Shown: positions 26,181 to 34,931, counted from the stretch's first letter. The stretch: 64,000 nucleotides of DNA from Paenibacillus macerans (GCF_900454495.1 NZ_UGSI01000002.1:1585001-1649000); one strand, 5' to 3'. Made by a program: numbers and translations. Notes: generated by a model from the letters alone, not told the origin.

Positions 26181-26208
26181 ACGTGCAAATCCGTACCGGC
26201 ATATGCTA
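26181..26208 (+). promoter_or_regulatory. candidate sigma-K promoter for the small helical protein genes
   Basis: AC (26181-26182), 17 bp, then CATATGCTA (26200-26208): a full match to CATANNNTA at consensus spacing, 75 bp upstream of the GTG at 26283. Confidence 0.6.
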
Positions 26209-26282
26209 ATGCAGGGCACAGGCGGGCAGATCCTCGGCTATGTTGAGGATGCGGGTAGCCCATTGATGAGGGAGGAATGAGG

Positions 26283-26570
26283 GTGGAGCAGAAAATTACG
26301 GAGATCATCGCCCATATGTCCCACTCCCACCAGCAAATGGCGCGGGTGATTGACGCTGAACGGCAGGTTGCCGTGCGGATGGCTCAGATCGTGCACGCCA
26401 TTCCAGATGCCGAACCCGCGTTTGAGGGAACGTCCGGGATTCTTGAAAATGCGGGACGGATCAACAAAAGCGTGATCTCTTATTTAAATGCCATCGCCGA
26501 TTTGGAAGAGGCTATGGCTGAGAATTTGGGTGTTGTGATTAAGGAAATGAAAAGCCAAGATGAAGAGTGA
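26283..26570 (+). CDS. small helical protein, spore-cluster family, unknown function
   Basis: 95 residues, almost wholly alpha-helical by composition, with no signal or membrane segment. The opening motif MSHSHQQMARVI is echoed in the third protein of this group (SQSQQAMARIL), so the two are paralogues. I chose GTG 26283 because GGAGG ends 7 nt upstream; an ATG at 26277 is too close to it. It is first in a run of four short genes. I recognise the type as frequent beside spore-surface genes in Paenibacillus but know no function for it. Confidence 0.7.
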   Translation: MEQKITEIIAHMSHSHQQMARVIDAERQVAVRMAQIVHAIPDAEPAFEGTSGILENAGRINKSVISYLNAIADLEEAMAENLGVVIKEMKSQDEE

Positions 26571-26597
26571 AGAAGCGCGGGAGCGGGGAATGATGGC

Positions 26598-26951
26598 ATG
26601 AGCAGGGAGCAGGCATATCTGAATATGTTGGATGCGGCCGCCAAAATTCAGTGGAATGTCGCGATGATTTTGGAGGCCAAGGCGGTTGAAGCGGAGAAGG
26701 TCCGGAATTGGGTACTCAACCACGTGCTGGAAAGCAGCTTTGAGGATCATGAGAAGCAGTTGTCCGACCCGCTTGATGTCCATGATCAGCTCGTGGAAGT
26801 GATCGAAGGTTTAACCAAGCTGCAAAACGGGCTGTGCAGCAATTTAAAGAGCTTATTGCCCGAAGAAGAGGAGGATTCCTTGTCCGGGAGCGGCGGCGGG
26901 TTCAGCGGCCTGTTTGGCGGCGGTTTTGATATGGAGGATTCCGACAAATGA
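26598..26951 (+). CDS. small helical protein with acidic glycine-rich tail, unknown function
   Basis: 117 residues. A helical body (EQAYLNMLDAAAKIQWNVAMIL, split in two helices) has amphipathic heptads. The last 25 residues are acidic and Gly/Phe-rich (SGLFGGGFDMEDSDK). It shares the layout of its neighbours (GLTKLQNGL corresponds to KLTKYQEAM in the next protein). Its stop overlaps the next start. Possibly a coiled-coil scaffold of the spore surface; this is inference from context. Confidence 0.7.
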   Translation: MSREQAYLNMLDAAAKIQWNVAMILEAKAVEAEKVRNWVLNHVLESSFEDHEKQLSDPLDVHDQLVEVIEGLTKLQNGLCSNLKSLLPEEEEDSLSGSGGGFSGLFGGGFDMEDSDK

Positions 26952-27250
26952 GATCCGCGCTAAAGGCCGGAGAGGAAGCCAAGCTTCGGCTTATCGATTC
27001 CATCAGCCAAAGCCAGCAGGCCATGGCCCGGATCCTTGGCAGCCTGGCCGATGTGACGGAATTGTCCGGCGATACCGCCAGGCATTTGGCTCAAAACGTC
27101 GAGAAGCTGACGAAATATCAGGAAGCGATGGCCCGGACCGTCTGCGGGCTGTCCTTCCATTGCGTTTATTATGGAACTCCTTCGTTGCCCTGGATATCGG
27201 ATTCATGTTTTGCCGCAAAAGATGCCGCCCGAGGAGAACAGGAGGATTGA
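26948..27250 (+). CDS. small helical protein, paralogue of the 26283 protein
   Basis: 100 residues. The helical N-terminal two thirds (SQSQQAMARILGSL, KLTKYQEAMARTV) are paralogous to the protein encoded at 26283. The end is different and contains three Cys (VCGLSFHCVYYG, DSCFAAK), which could cross-link. ATG 26948 overlaps the previous stop (ATGA). Unknown function. Confidence 0.68.
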   Translation: MRSALKAGEEAKLRLIDSISQSQQAMARILGSLADVTELSGDTARHLAQNVEKLTKYQEAMARTVCGLSFHCVYYGTPSLPWISDSCFAAKDAARGEQED

Positions 27251-27254
27251 AGTG

Positions 27255-27644
27255 ATGGCAAAAACGAAAGTCCGGCGCAGCCGCCGGGTCAAATCCGCAG
27301 CGCTCAGAAAAGCCCGGTTAAGAAAAAAGCGTAAATTGACGTTAAAGCGGGGGCGGGGAGCCGTCCGCAAACGGGCCCGCAAAAAAACGATCAGGAGAGT
27401 GAGCCCTCGGCGTAAAAGGCTGAGACGCCGGCGGCGCGTGGCCGCGCTGCCGCTTCCTCCCGCGCCGGAGCCGGCCCCCGAACCGGCGTCCGAACCAGCG
27501 CCGGCGCCGCCTCCAATAACGACTCCGGAAGGAGCAGCCGCTTATGAACAGGCATATAACGGGGCTTATCAGGAAGGGTTTAATGCCGGTTTTGCGCAAG
27601 GGTATGAGGATGGACATAAGCTGACTTACAAAAACCAAATTTAA
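27255..27644 (+). CDS. Arg/Lys-rich small protein with Pro linker and Y-G tag
   Basis: 129 residues in three parts: a very basic head of about 65 residues (RRSRRVKSAALRKARLRKKR-like), a Pro/Glu/Ala linker (PAPEPASEPAPAPPP) and a C-terminal tag of repeated aromatic-glycine steps (YNGAYQEGFNAGFAQGYEDG). There is no enzymatic domain. The head resembles CotG-type basic spore-coat proteins. The tag matches those on the enzymes encoded at 23607, 24799, 29930 and 31061. ATG 27255 is placed 8 nt after GGAGGA. I infer a structural spore-surface protein. Confidence 0.72.
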   Translation: MAKTKVRRSRRVKSAALRKARLRKKRKLTLKRGRGAVRKRARKKTIRRVSPRRKRLRRRRRVAALPLPPAPEPAPEPASEPAPAPPPITTPEGAAAYEQAYNGAYQEGFNAGFAQGYEDGHKLTYKNQI

Positions 27645-27666
27645 AACGGTGAAGGCTGAGTCTGAA

Positions 27667-27700
27667 CCCCCGCTGCCTGTCTAAGGTAGCGGGGTTTTTT
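27667..27700 (+). terminator. terminator of the small-protein operon
   Basis: CCCCGCTGCC (27667-27676) pairs with GGTAGCGGGG (27685-27694), followed by TTTTTT. Confidence 0.9.
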
Positions 27701-27702
27701 AC

Positions 27703-28225
27703 ATTATAGAATTTACAACTCAACTTTCGCAGCAAAAAATCGGCAGACAAGCCTTGAGGCAGCTGGGGCTAAAGTAGCGTGAAGTGGAGGGGCAAAAAGG
27801 TGTAGCCGCTCAACCCGCCCATCGTGAGCATAGGAGATCCTTTGTAAAACGTGCCGGTGGCATGATCTCTAAATCGGACAAGCAACTCGACCGCCTTGCT
27901 GCGATTTCGCTCAAACATGGAAGCAAGGAGTCATAGAAGAAGCGCCAACGATGTAGAGGCGTCACGATCCGACGGGGTCAGCGGATCTACTTTCTGCACC
28001 GTAGCCGTTTCGAGCCGTGTCCCAAATCGACGCCAGGTGAGGGGCTGTCTAAAGGGTCCGTGTCTTGGTGGTGTCCCTGCCTGCTGCCTGCCTTTGCACG
28101 ATTATCCCCTTCGTTAAGGAGCAGGGAGCAGGGGGTGGGGGCTAGAGCAAGGGTTCCAAAAAAAGAGAGATGAAAAACCAAAAAAGATGAGGAAAAAATA
28201 AGGCGGCTTGGGTGAGATTTTTAGC
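27703..28225. other. 520-bp gap without a supported gene
   Basis: Short frames exist but none has a ribosome site or recognisable protein. The stretch is less ordered than the neighbouring coding DNA and precedes a transposase gene, so it may hold decayed mobile-element DNA. I found no convincing terminal inverted repeat. Confidence 0.4.
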
Positions 28226-28254
28226 TTGATTAGAGAACGTGTGTTTGCTATAAT
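28226..28254 (+). promoter_or_regulatory. sigma-A-type promoter of the transposase gene
   Basis: TTGATT (28226-28231), a 17-bp spacer and TATAAT (28249-28254) stand 52 bp upstream of the ATG. Unlike the cluster around it, this looks like a vegetative promoter. Confidence 0.6.
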
Positions 28255-28305
28255 GAAATAAACGGAACTTATGTTCGTGTATTCTTGATTCGGGGGTGAG
28301 CGGGC

Positions 28306-29208
28306 ATGGAAGTCAATACGGGAACGGAACTTCAGCTATTCAGCAGCCGTTTTAACAGCGAGCAGGACTGCATGGAAGCGCTAATCGCGATGAAGTGGCC
28401 AAACGGCTTCGTCTGCCCGCGCTGCGCTCACACCCGGTGCAGCCGTCTGACTTCCCGGCATATCCCCTTGTTCGAGTGCGGAAAGTGCAAGCATCAAACA
28501 TCGCCTTTGGTCGGTACGATTTTTGAAGGAACGCATCTCCCCCTGGTGAAGTGGTTTCAGGCCCTGGAGTTGTTCCTGCTTGAGGGCGGCATCTCGGCGC
28601 TGCGGCTGAGCAAGGTGATCCGGGTCGCCTACAAAACAGCCTGGTCGATGCTGCACAAAATACGCCATGCCGTGGGGGAGTTCGATGCCCGGGAACTGCT
28701 CTCCGGAGACGTGAAGGTGAACAGCGATCAGTATGGGCGTAATCCGTCCCGGTGTCAGCTTTCGCATCCGTATGCCTCGGCGGTCGTAGCCGGCTGCACG
28801 GCAACGGAGTCGGGCGAGCCGGAGCACGTCAAAATCCGCCTGGTGCCGCATAAGCGGGGAGGCGAAAAGAGGGCAAACCGTCACGAACTCGATGCGTTCA
28901 TCAATGGGCATGTGGATGTCCATACATCGGCGGTACAGTTGTTTCCTCAGGCCTTTCGGCTGTATGCGCCCTTGCGGAAAGTGGTGAGAGAGGCGTGGGA
29001 ATCGCTGAAGAGTACGTATGGAGCCTTGGGACTGAAGCATCTGCAGGCGTACCTGAACGAATACACCGGACGCCGCCGGCTGCGCCTGTCCGGAGCGGAA
29101 GAAACGATGCGGCAGAAGTTACTGCGCATGTGTGTGGCGATTCCGGCGATCCCTTACCGCCGGCTGATCGCGCGCCAACCGAACCAGCCCCTTGCAGCCG
29201 CAGCCTGA
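28306..29208 (+). CDS. IS1595-type (ISXO2-like) transposase, catalytic motif altered
   Basis: 300 residues. The N-terminal zinc ribbon (CPRCAHTRCSRL, CGKCKHQTSP) and the helix region AWSMLHKIRHAVG are typical of the IS1595 family. The DDE-type domain follows, ending ESLKSTYGALGLKHLQAYLNEYTGRRR. Where active members usually show a VDE-type first Asp, this protein reads GDVKVNSDQYG, and the second Asp region reads HVDVHTSAV. Both positions look substituted, so the enzyme may be inactive or repurposed. The frame is intact, with a good ribosome site (GGGGGTGAG) and a vegetative promoter. It sits inside the spore-surface cluster. Confidence 0.8.
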   Translation: MEVNTGTELQLFSSRFNSEQDCMEALIAMKWPNGFVCPRCAHTRCSRLTSRHIPLFECGKCKHQTSPLVGTIFEGTHLPLVKWFQALELFLLEGGISALRLSKVIRVAYKTAWSMLHKIRHAVGEFDARELLSGDVKVNSDQYGRNPSRCQLSHPYASAVVAGCTATESGEPEHVKIRLVPHKRGGEKRANRHELDAFINGHVDVHTSAVQLFPQAFRLYAPLRKVVREAWESLKSTYGALGLKHLQAYLNEYTGRRRLRLSGAEETMRQKLLRMCVAIPAIPYRRLIARQPNQPLAAAA

Positions 29209-29929
29209 TTGTGGCGCTTGAACGGGTAGGGTTACTTGATGCAAAACAACTTAATTGGGTGTGGATTAGCATGAACAGTACAGGCATTGCTGCAGATGGA
29301 AGGGCTCAGGTTACAGCAAAATCACGGTCTTTTCGTTTCCTTCGCGTCTTGTCCTTGATCCCCTGTCTTGATTCCCTTTCGGTATGTTTTACTTCCTTTA
29401 AACCTGATTTCTTCTCCTAAGCCCGTTTAAATTATCTCGAACCTATCTGCTTCTCCACAAATATTTTTATCTCCCGAGCTTGTCTTTCTCTCTGCTACCT
29501 GATTAAACGGAATAATCGTGCAAAGACTCCGGAAACAAGTGTTGATCTGCCGCCCTTCCCCCCACTTCCTTATCCTCAAGCTTTCAACTCCCTTCCGCGT
29601 TTCTTGCCATGATCGGTTTTCGAATTAACCGTTATTTGCGGAAAAACGGAGGTTTGCAAAATGTAACGGCACAGATGACCCTACTTACCTCAAATCTGCC
29701 TGGACAAGCCGCCCTCGGGGACATCTGCGCAAAAGTGCAAACGCCAAAATAAGCGAACGCCCGTCGTCCGTATCCGGGAAAAGGCGGATTTTCCCGGGAA
29801 AAACGGAATGAGGCTAGGTTATTTCACGGGCGGCATTCGCCAATTTCTAAGGCTTCCGGGTAGTCGTCCATGATGCACGTGTCCCCTCGGCATATATTTA
29901 TTAAGACCCAGGAATCCCACAAAGATAGG
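29209..29929. other. 720-bp gap after the transposase gene, no supported gene
   Basis: T/C-rich low-coding DNA with short frames only. A TTATTTGC..GAAAAACGGAGG block near 29630 resembles an arm of repeat B. CATATATTTA at 29891 recalls a sigma-K -10 but has the wrong internal spacing. I see no transposon end repeat. Confidence 0.4.
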
Positions 29930-31033
29930 ATGAAGAGTTTGATGAACGAGATGGCAAATGCTCCCGGCGAAGCTTATCAGGCCGGATATAATGAGGGATA
30001 CCGTTTTGGAGGATGCCGGGCCGTTCTGGACCGCATTCCGGCGGTTTCCCGGGAAAAACGCGGCTGGCGCGTACTTTATGTGCCTCAAGGATTTGAGGCG
30101 ATCGACGGCGGAGTGGCGGCTGCCCTGCAGGAAGCGGTGCACGAGAGCAGGGTCGCATCTCCGGAAACGATGCTGCAGGAGGCGGAGCAGTTCCGACCCG
30201 ATCTGGTGCTGGTGATGAACGCGCTGCATGTGTTCCCCGCCGATCATGCCGAGCAGATTTCCCGGATCCGCGAGATGGGTATGCGCACGGCCGTCTGGTT
30301 CGTCGATGATCCTTATTTTACGGATGATACCCGCAATTTGTCGCTATTTTACGACGTTGTATTCACTCATGAGATGGAATGCGTGTCCCTTTATCGGGAC
30401 GCCGGCTGCCGGGAGGTTCATTATTTGCCCCTGGCGGCGAATCCGCAGGTGTTCAGACCGGTGCGGACGGGTCCGGAGCATCGGTTTGACGTTTGTTTTA
30501 TCGGCAACGCCTTTTGGAACCGCGTGGAGCTGTTTGATCATTTAACGGAGTTTTTGCAGGACAAAAAAGTGCTGATCGCCGGAGGGTATTGGGAGCGGCT
30601 GACGAATTACGACCGGCTGGCCCGGTTCATTCGTCCCGGCTGGATCCCCCCCGAGGAGACGGTCCCTTACTACAACGGCTCCAAAATCGTCATAAATATT
30701 CACCGCCCCACCTTGACGGGGCAGGACAATCGGAACGGCCTGAATATCACGGGAGGGTCCATCAATCCGAGGACGTATGAGATCGCCGCCTGCGGTGCGT
30801 TCCAAATCACGGATGTCCGATCCGACTTGACCTCCTATTATCATCCCGGTGACGACATCGAGACGTTTCGCGATGCCGCCGAGCTTAGGGATAAAATCGC
30901 GTATTATCTTGAGCGTGAACAGGAGCGTCAGCAGATCGCCTGGCGTGCTCTCTGGACGACGCGGCGCGACCATACATTCGGCGACCGGATCGGACGTCTT
31001 CTCGAAGCCGTCTTCGCCGACGGCAGCCGTTAA
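29930..31033 (+). CDS. CgeB-like spore glycosyltransferase with Y-G tag
   Basis: About 367 residues. The N-terminus carries the tag GEAYQAGYNEGYRFGG. The rest is the CgeB/YkvP type: GWRVLYVPQGF, DLVLVMNALHVFP, AVWFVDDPYFTDD, VHYLPLAANPQVF and the C-terminal INPRTYEIAACGAFQ with DHTFGDRI. CgeB matures the outermost spore layer in B. subtilis and has a GT-B fold. Start ATG 29930 or ATG 29942 are both possible; neither has an ideal ribosome site. The second copy follows at 31061 with 28 nt between them. Confidence 0.85.
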   Translation: MKSLMNEMANAPGEAYQAGYNEGYRFGGCRAVLDRIPAVSREKRGWRVLYVPQGFEAIDGGVAAALQEAVHESRVASPETMLQEAEQFRPDLVLVMNALHVFPADHAEQISRIREMGMRTAVWFVDDPYFTDDTRNLSLFYDVVFTHEMECVSLYRDAGCREVHYLPLAANPQVFRPVRTGPEHRFDVCFIGNAFWNRVELFDHLTEFLQDKKVLIAGGYWERLTNYDRLARFIRPGWIPPEETVPYYNGSKIVINIHRPTLTGQDNRNGLNITGGSINPRTYEIAACGAFQITDVRSDLTSYYHPGDDIETFRDAAELRDKIAYYLEREQERQQIAWRALWTTRRDHTFGDRIGRLLEAVFADGSR

Positions 31034-31060
31034 CGATCAAATTTTTGAAGGAGTGACATT

Positions 31061-32197
31061 ATGTTGACAGTACAATCGCCAGAGTCCGTGATCTTTGCCC
31101 CTGTAAGCAACCCTGCCGATCCGGCGCAGCTCGGGAGAAGCTCCGGGCTGCAGGACGGATACCACGAAGGATATTTGCGCGGCCGGGCCAGCGTTATCAT
31201 GCAGCGGGAACGGCCTCCTTTTGCGGTGCGCAACGCCAAGGTGGTATATGTCGCTTCCGGGAAAGGGTTCCCCTATGCTCCGATCGACGAAGCGATTACG
31301 GCGACGCTTCGGACATTGGTTACCGAGGTGATCGTTTTCGAGCCGGGGCAGCTTCTCCCGGATCTCGCAAACGCATTGCGACCGGATCTCGTACTCGTGC
31401 TCGACGGCATGGAAATGCCGACCGAACAAATCGACGCGGTGCGGGCCATGGGCATTGCCACGGCCGTCTGGTTCACGGACGATCCTTATTATACGGATAT
31501 GACCGTCGAACTTTCCTCTCATTATGATTTCGTGTTTACACTCGAGCGCAACTGCATCGATTTATACCGCTCGGCCGGCTGCAGCCGCGTGCATTATTTG
31601 CCTTTTGCAGCGCATACGGAGCATTACCGTCCAACGCTGACGCCGTCGCCGATCCGCCGGAACCTCAGCTTTATCGGCTCGGCCTACTGGAACAGGGTGA
31701 CTTACCTGCAGCCGGTGATCGGCGATTTGATGAATTATGGCTTGGTTATAAACGGCATCTGGTGGGATCGCCTGCCGGAATATGCGCAGTATGCCGACCG
31801 GATCGAACTCGACAAATGGATGGGGCCGGTGGAAACGGCCGAAGCCTATAGCGGGACGAAAATCGTTCTGAACCTGCACCGCTCTCCGTTCGAGGAATCG
31901 GTCAACAACAATACGGCCGGCGTCCAGGCGGTGTCGCCGAATCCGCGGACGTTTGAAATCTCGGCCTGCGGCACGCTGCAGCTGGTGGATGCCCGCGATG
32001 ATCTGGCGCTTTTTTACGAGCCGGGCAAAGAAATCGAAACGTTCTCTTCCCCTCAAGAGATGCTGGATAAGATCCACTTCTATCTGAACCATGAAAAAGA
32101 AAGACGAGAGATAGCGCTGAACGCTCTGGAAAGAACGTACCGCGATCATACGTACGCTAATCGCCTGGACGAAATGCTGCGTCACATTTTCGGATGA
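31061..32197 (+). CDS. CgeB-like spore glycosyltransferase, second copy
   Basis: 378 residues, paralogous to the preceding protein along its length (AVWFTDDPYYTD, VHYLPFAAHTEHY, SPNPRTFEISACGTLQ, YRDHTYANRLDEML). The tag region reads SGLQDGYHEGYLRGRAS, preceded by a Pro/Ser-rich start. ATG 31061 has GAAGGAG at good spacing. Tandem duplication followed by divergence suggests two related sugars or acceptors. Confidence 0.87.
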   Translation: MLTVQSPESVIFAPVSNPADPAQLGRSSGLQDGYHEGYLRGRASVIMQRERPPFAVRNAKVVYVASGKGFPYAPIDEAITATLRTLVTEVIVFEPGQLLPDLANALRPDLVLVLDGMEMPTEQIDAVRAMGIATAVWFTDDPYYTDMTVELSSHYDFVFTLERNCIDLYRSAGCSRVHYLPFAAHTEHYRPTLTPSPIRRNLSFIGSAYWNRVTYLQPVIGDLMNYGLVINGIWWDRLPEYAQYADRIELDKWMGPVETAEAYSGTKIVLNLHRSPFEESVNNNTAGVQAVSPNPRTFEISACGTLQLVDARDDLALFYEPGKEIETFSSPQEMLDKIHFYLNHEKERREIALNALERTYRDHTYANRLDEMLRHIFG

Positions 32198-32236
32198 CGG
32201 CAAGGTCCGGGATCTTCATAAACGGAGGTGACGGCG

Positions 32237-33814
32237 TTGCCGGAGCGAAAAAAGCTGTTTTTGTTCTCGCATGTGAGCAATGTCCGCAACATTACGGGGG
32301 CCGAAAAACTGTTGTTGTTTTTGGCCAAGAGGCTGTCCGCCAGCTTTGACTGCACGCTGGTCGTCCCCGGGGAAGGCCGGTTAACCTATTTGGCCCGGCG
32401 CAGCGGAATCGGCGTCCTGGTTTGCGATATCCCGCTGCTGTACGGGATGTGCTCCCCATATGAAGGACTGAACCGGGACGCTGAGGGGTTGATGGGCGGC
32501 AAGGCCGCCGAGCAGATCGCCGGCCTGCTTGCCGCACATCGGCCGGACGGCGTATTCGTCAATACCTGCGTCAATATCGTCCCGCCGGTCGCGGCCAAAC
32601 GGCTTGGCATTCCGGTGGTGTGGCATATCACCGAGGTCGTGCGGGATAACGGCTATGCCGAAGAGCCGGTTCGCCTGATCGACTGTTACAGCGACCGGAT
32701 CGTCGGCATATCCGAAGCGGTGTTAAGCCCCTTCCGCAGGCAGATAGCGGCCGATAAGCTGAACCTGCTGTTCCCTTCCTGGGAGAGTGGGGAGTTTCAG
32801 CCCCCCGGGAGTTGGCCGCAGCTGCGGCTGGGCAAACGGCGGGCATGGGGAGTCCGGCCGGAGGAGACGGTGGTTGGGTATATCTCCTCATTTCTCATCC
32901 GCGAAAAAGGCCCCGATCATTTTATCCAAGCCGCCCTGGGGTTGGAAAAAGCGTTTCCGCATGCCCGATTCGTCGTCATCGGCGGGGAGGCGGACCGCGC
33001 CTTCCACCGTTCTCTGCGCAAGCTGGCGGCTCAGGCGGGAAGCGGCCGCATCGTCTTCGTCGACCACGAGGACAGAATCGAGGCGGCTTACAGCGCCATG
33101 GACATTACGGTCATTCCGAGCCTGATCAACGAAGGGTTCGGGATGACCGCGATGGAAGCGATGATCTTCGGCAAACCGGTAGTGGCTTACGCCTCCGGCG
33201 GTTTGCAGGAAATTTTAAATGGTACGGGCAACGGGGATTATCTGGTTACGGCCGGGGACATCGCCGGCCTGTCGGCCAAAATATCCGGTTTGCTGGCCTC
33301 TCCCGACACGATTGCGGCAGTCGGCCAGGCCAATCGCATTCGGGTGGAGGAGGTTTTTGGCCCGGCCGCCTATATGGGCCGGTTTCACGAGTTTTTGGAG
33401 CAGCTGCATCGCCTGACCTCCGCTCCGGGAAATACTCCTGCGGATGGAGACCGGACGGCGGGGGAGGCTTCGCCCCCGGCTGCCGCCGCGGAGGAGGGGG
33501 AGCAAGCGGCGCCCCCGCCTTCGCTGTTGCCGGCGGCCGCGGAGCCTGCGCCTTCCGGGCATGGCGCGCCGCCCCGGCCCGCTCCTGGCGCAAAACGCCG
33601 TGCACGCCCCGCCAAAGCCAAACGCCGCCCGCGGCCTGCCGGGGTCAAGAAGCGGACGGGCGTTAGCCGTTCCGCCGGCAAGCGCAGGCCGGGTCCGGCG
33701 GCGCGAAAACATCGGCGCCGGACCCGGCCCGCGCGTTCCTCCGCGGGAAGCGTTCGTTCGCGGAAGCCCGGGCGGCAGCGCCGGCGTTCCGCTCCCGTAC
33801 GCCGTCATCCTTAA
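32237..33814 (+). CDS. GT4-family glycosyltransferase with long Arg/Lys/Pro-rich tail
   Basis: About 525 residues. A complete GT-B enzyme occupies residues 1-390, with VVGYISSFLIREKGPDHFI and EX7E in EGFGMTAMEAMIFGKPVVA. A tail of about 130 residues follows: first Pro/Ala/Glu-rich, then extremely basic (KRRARPAKAKRRPRP, RKHRRRTRPAR). The tail mirrors the basic heads of the proteins encoded at 20887, 23607 and 27255, but at the opposite end. Start TTG 32237 is 8-9 nt after GGAGG; a GTG at 32228 touches it. The high GC of the tail matches the neighbourhood. Confidence 0.83.
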   Translation: MPERKKLFLFSHVSNVRNITGAEKLLLFLAKRLSASFDCTLVVPGEGRLTYLARRSGIGVLVCDIPLLYGMCSPYEGLNRDAEGLMGGKAAEQIAGLLAAHRPDGVFVNTCVNIVPPVAAKRLGIPVVWHITEVVRDNGYAEEPVRLIDCYSDRIVGISEAVLSPFRRQIAADKLNLLFPSWESGEFQPPGSWPQLRLGKRRAWGVRPEETVVGYISSFLIREKGPDHFIQAALGLEKAFPHARFVVIGGEADRAFHRSLRKLAAQAGSGRIVFVDHEDRIEAAYSAMDITVIPSLINEGFGMTAMEAMIFGKPVVAYASGGLQEILNGTGNGDYLVTAGDIAGLSAKISGLLASPDTIAAVGQANRIRVEEVFGPAAYMGRFHEFLEQLHRLTSAPGNTPADGDRTAGEASPPAAAAEEGEQAAPPPSLLPAAAEPAPSGHGAPPRPAPGAKRRARPAKAKRRPRPAGVKKRTGVSRSAGKRRPGPAARKHRRRTRPARSSAGSVRSRKPGRQRRRSAPVRRHP

Positions 33815-33839
33815 CGATTCTACAACAGGGAGTGAGAAT

Positions 33840-34931
33840 GTGAAAATCATGACGATACTGGGCACCCGCCCGGAAATCATTCGCCTCAGCCTGATCATCC
33901 CGCTGCTCGACCGGTACGCGGATCGCCACGTCTTGGTGCATACCGGTCAGAACTTCACCTCCAGTTTAAGCGGTATTTTTTTTCGGCAGCTTGGTTTAAG
34001 GGAACCGGACTACTGCCTACAGGACCGCCAAACGACGCTCGGCGGCCAGCTTGCCGTCATGTTCTCGCAAATGGAGCGGATTTTGGAGGACGAGAAGCCG
34101 GACCGGGTGCTGCTGCTGGGGGATACGAACAGCGCCTTATGCGCGATTTTGGCCGAACGGATGGGGATTCCGGTCGCGCACATGGAAGCGGGCAACCGCT
34201 GCTTCGACCTGGAGGTTCCGGAGGAGAAAAACCGCAAAATCATCGATGCCGTCTCTTCGATCAACATGCCTTATACACAGCAAAGCAAGCAGCATCTGCT
34301 CGCCGAAGGGATCCCCAGCCGCAGCATCGTGCTCACGGGCAACCCGATTTACGAAGTGCTTCAGCATTATGAACGTGAAATCTCAAGCAGCGACATTCTG
34401 CAGCGGCTGAATCTGACGGGGGGCGATTATTTTCTGGTGACGGCGCACCGCGCCGAAAACGTGGATCGCCCCGCACATTTGCGCGAAATCCTGAACGGCC
34501 TGAACAAGGTCGCCGAAACGTACGGAAGACGCCTCATATGCAGCCTTCACCCGCGCACCCGCTCCAAGATGACGGAGGAATTGCGGATGAGCATGCATCC
34601 CCTCGTCGAGTTCCACGAGCCGTTTGGTTTTTTCGATTTCGTCAAGCTGGAACGCCACACCTGCTGCGCCTTGACCGACAGCGGCACCGTCCAGGAAGAA
34701 TGCTGCATTATGGGGGTGCCGACCGTAACGTTGCGCCGGACGACGGAACGGCCGGAAACGGTCGATTGCGGAAGCAATATCGTCTCCGGACTGGACGCCG
34801 AAAGCATCCTGCGGTCGGCGGCGGCGATGATCGAGCTGCCTCGGGATTGGGAGCCCCCGCAGGGCTATTTGGCGAAGGATGTATCGGTAAAGGTTGTCAA
34901 ATTTCTGCTTGGAGGGAAACGGCATGTTTGA
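33840..34931 (+). CDS. UDP-N-acetylhexosamine 2-epimerase, WbjD/FnlC/WbvD-like
   Basis: Inverts C2 of a UDP-HexNAc. The opening IMTILGTRPEIIRLS and the motifs HTGQNF, GDTNSAL, HMEAGNRCFD, PEEKNRKIID and VTAHRAENVD fit the WbjD/FnlC branch, which acts on 6-deoxy-L sugars, better than classical WecB. The length is 363 residues. Start GTG 33840 follows GGGAG. The next gene begins before this one ends. With the two following SDRs it forms a set equivalent to WbjB-C-D or WbvB-R-D, giving UDP-L-FucNAc or UDP-L-QuiNAc. Confidence 0.85.
   Translation: MKIMTILGTRPEIIRLSLIIPLLDRYADRHVLVHTGQNFTSSLSGIFFRQLGLREPDYCLQDRQTTLGGQLAVMFSQMERILEDEKPDRVLLLGDTNSALCAILAERMGIPVAHMEAGNRCFDLEVPEEKNRKIIDAVSSINMPYTQQSKQHLLAEGIPSRSIVLTGNPIYEVLQHYEREISSSDILQRLNLTGGDYFLVTAHRAENVDRPAHLREILNGLNKVAETYGRRLICSLHPRTRSKMTEELRMSMHPLVEFHEPFGFFDFVKLERHTCCALTDSGTVQEECCIMGVPTVTLRRTTERPETVDCGSNIVSGLDAESILRSAAAMIELPRDWEPPQGYLAKDVSVKVVKFLLGGKRHV

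Noticed and set aside
28035..28060. GAGGGGCTGTCTAAAG as a transposon end
   Set aside because: I could not find the matching inverted end after the transposase gene, so element borders are not claimed.
27896..28117. 73-residue frame before the transposase gene
   Set aside because: No ribosome site, odd composition, no family resemblance.
29891..29900. CATATATTTA as a sigma-K promoter for the first CgeB-like gene
   Set aside because: Internal spacing is off by one and no AC lies at the right distance upstream.
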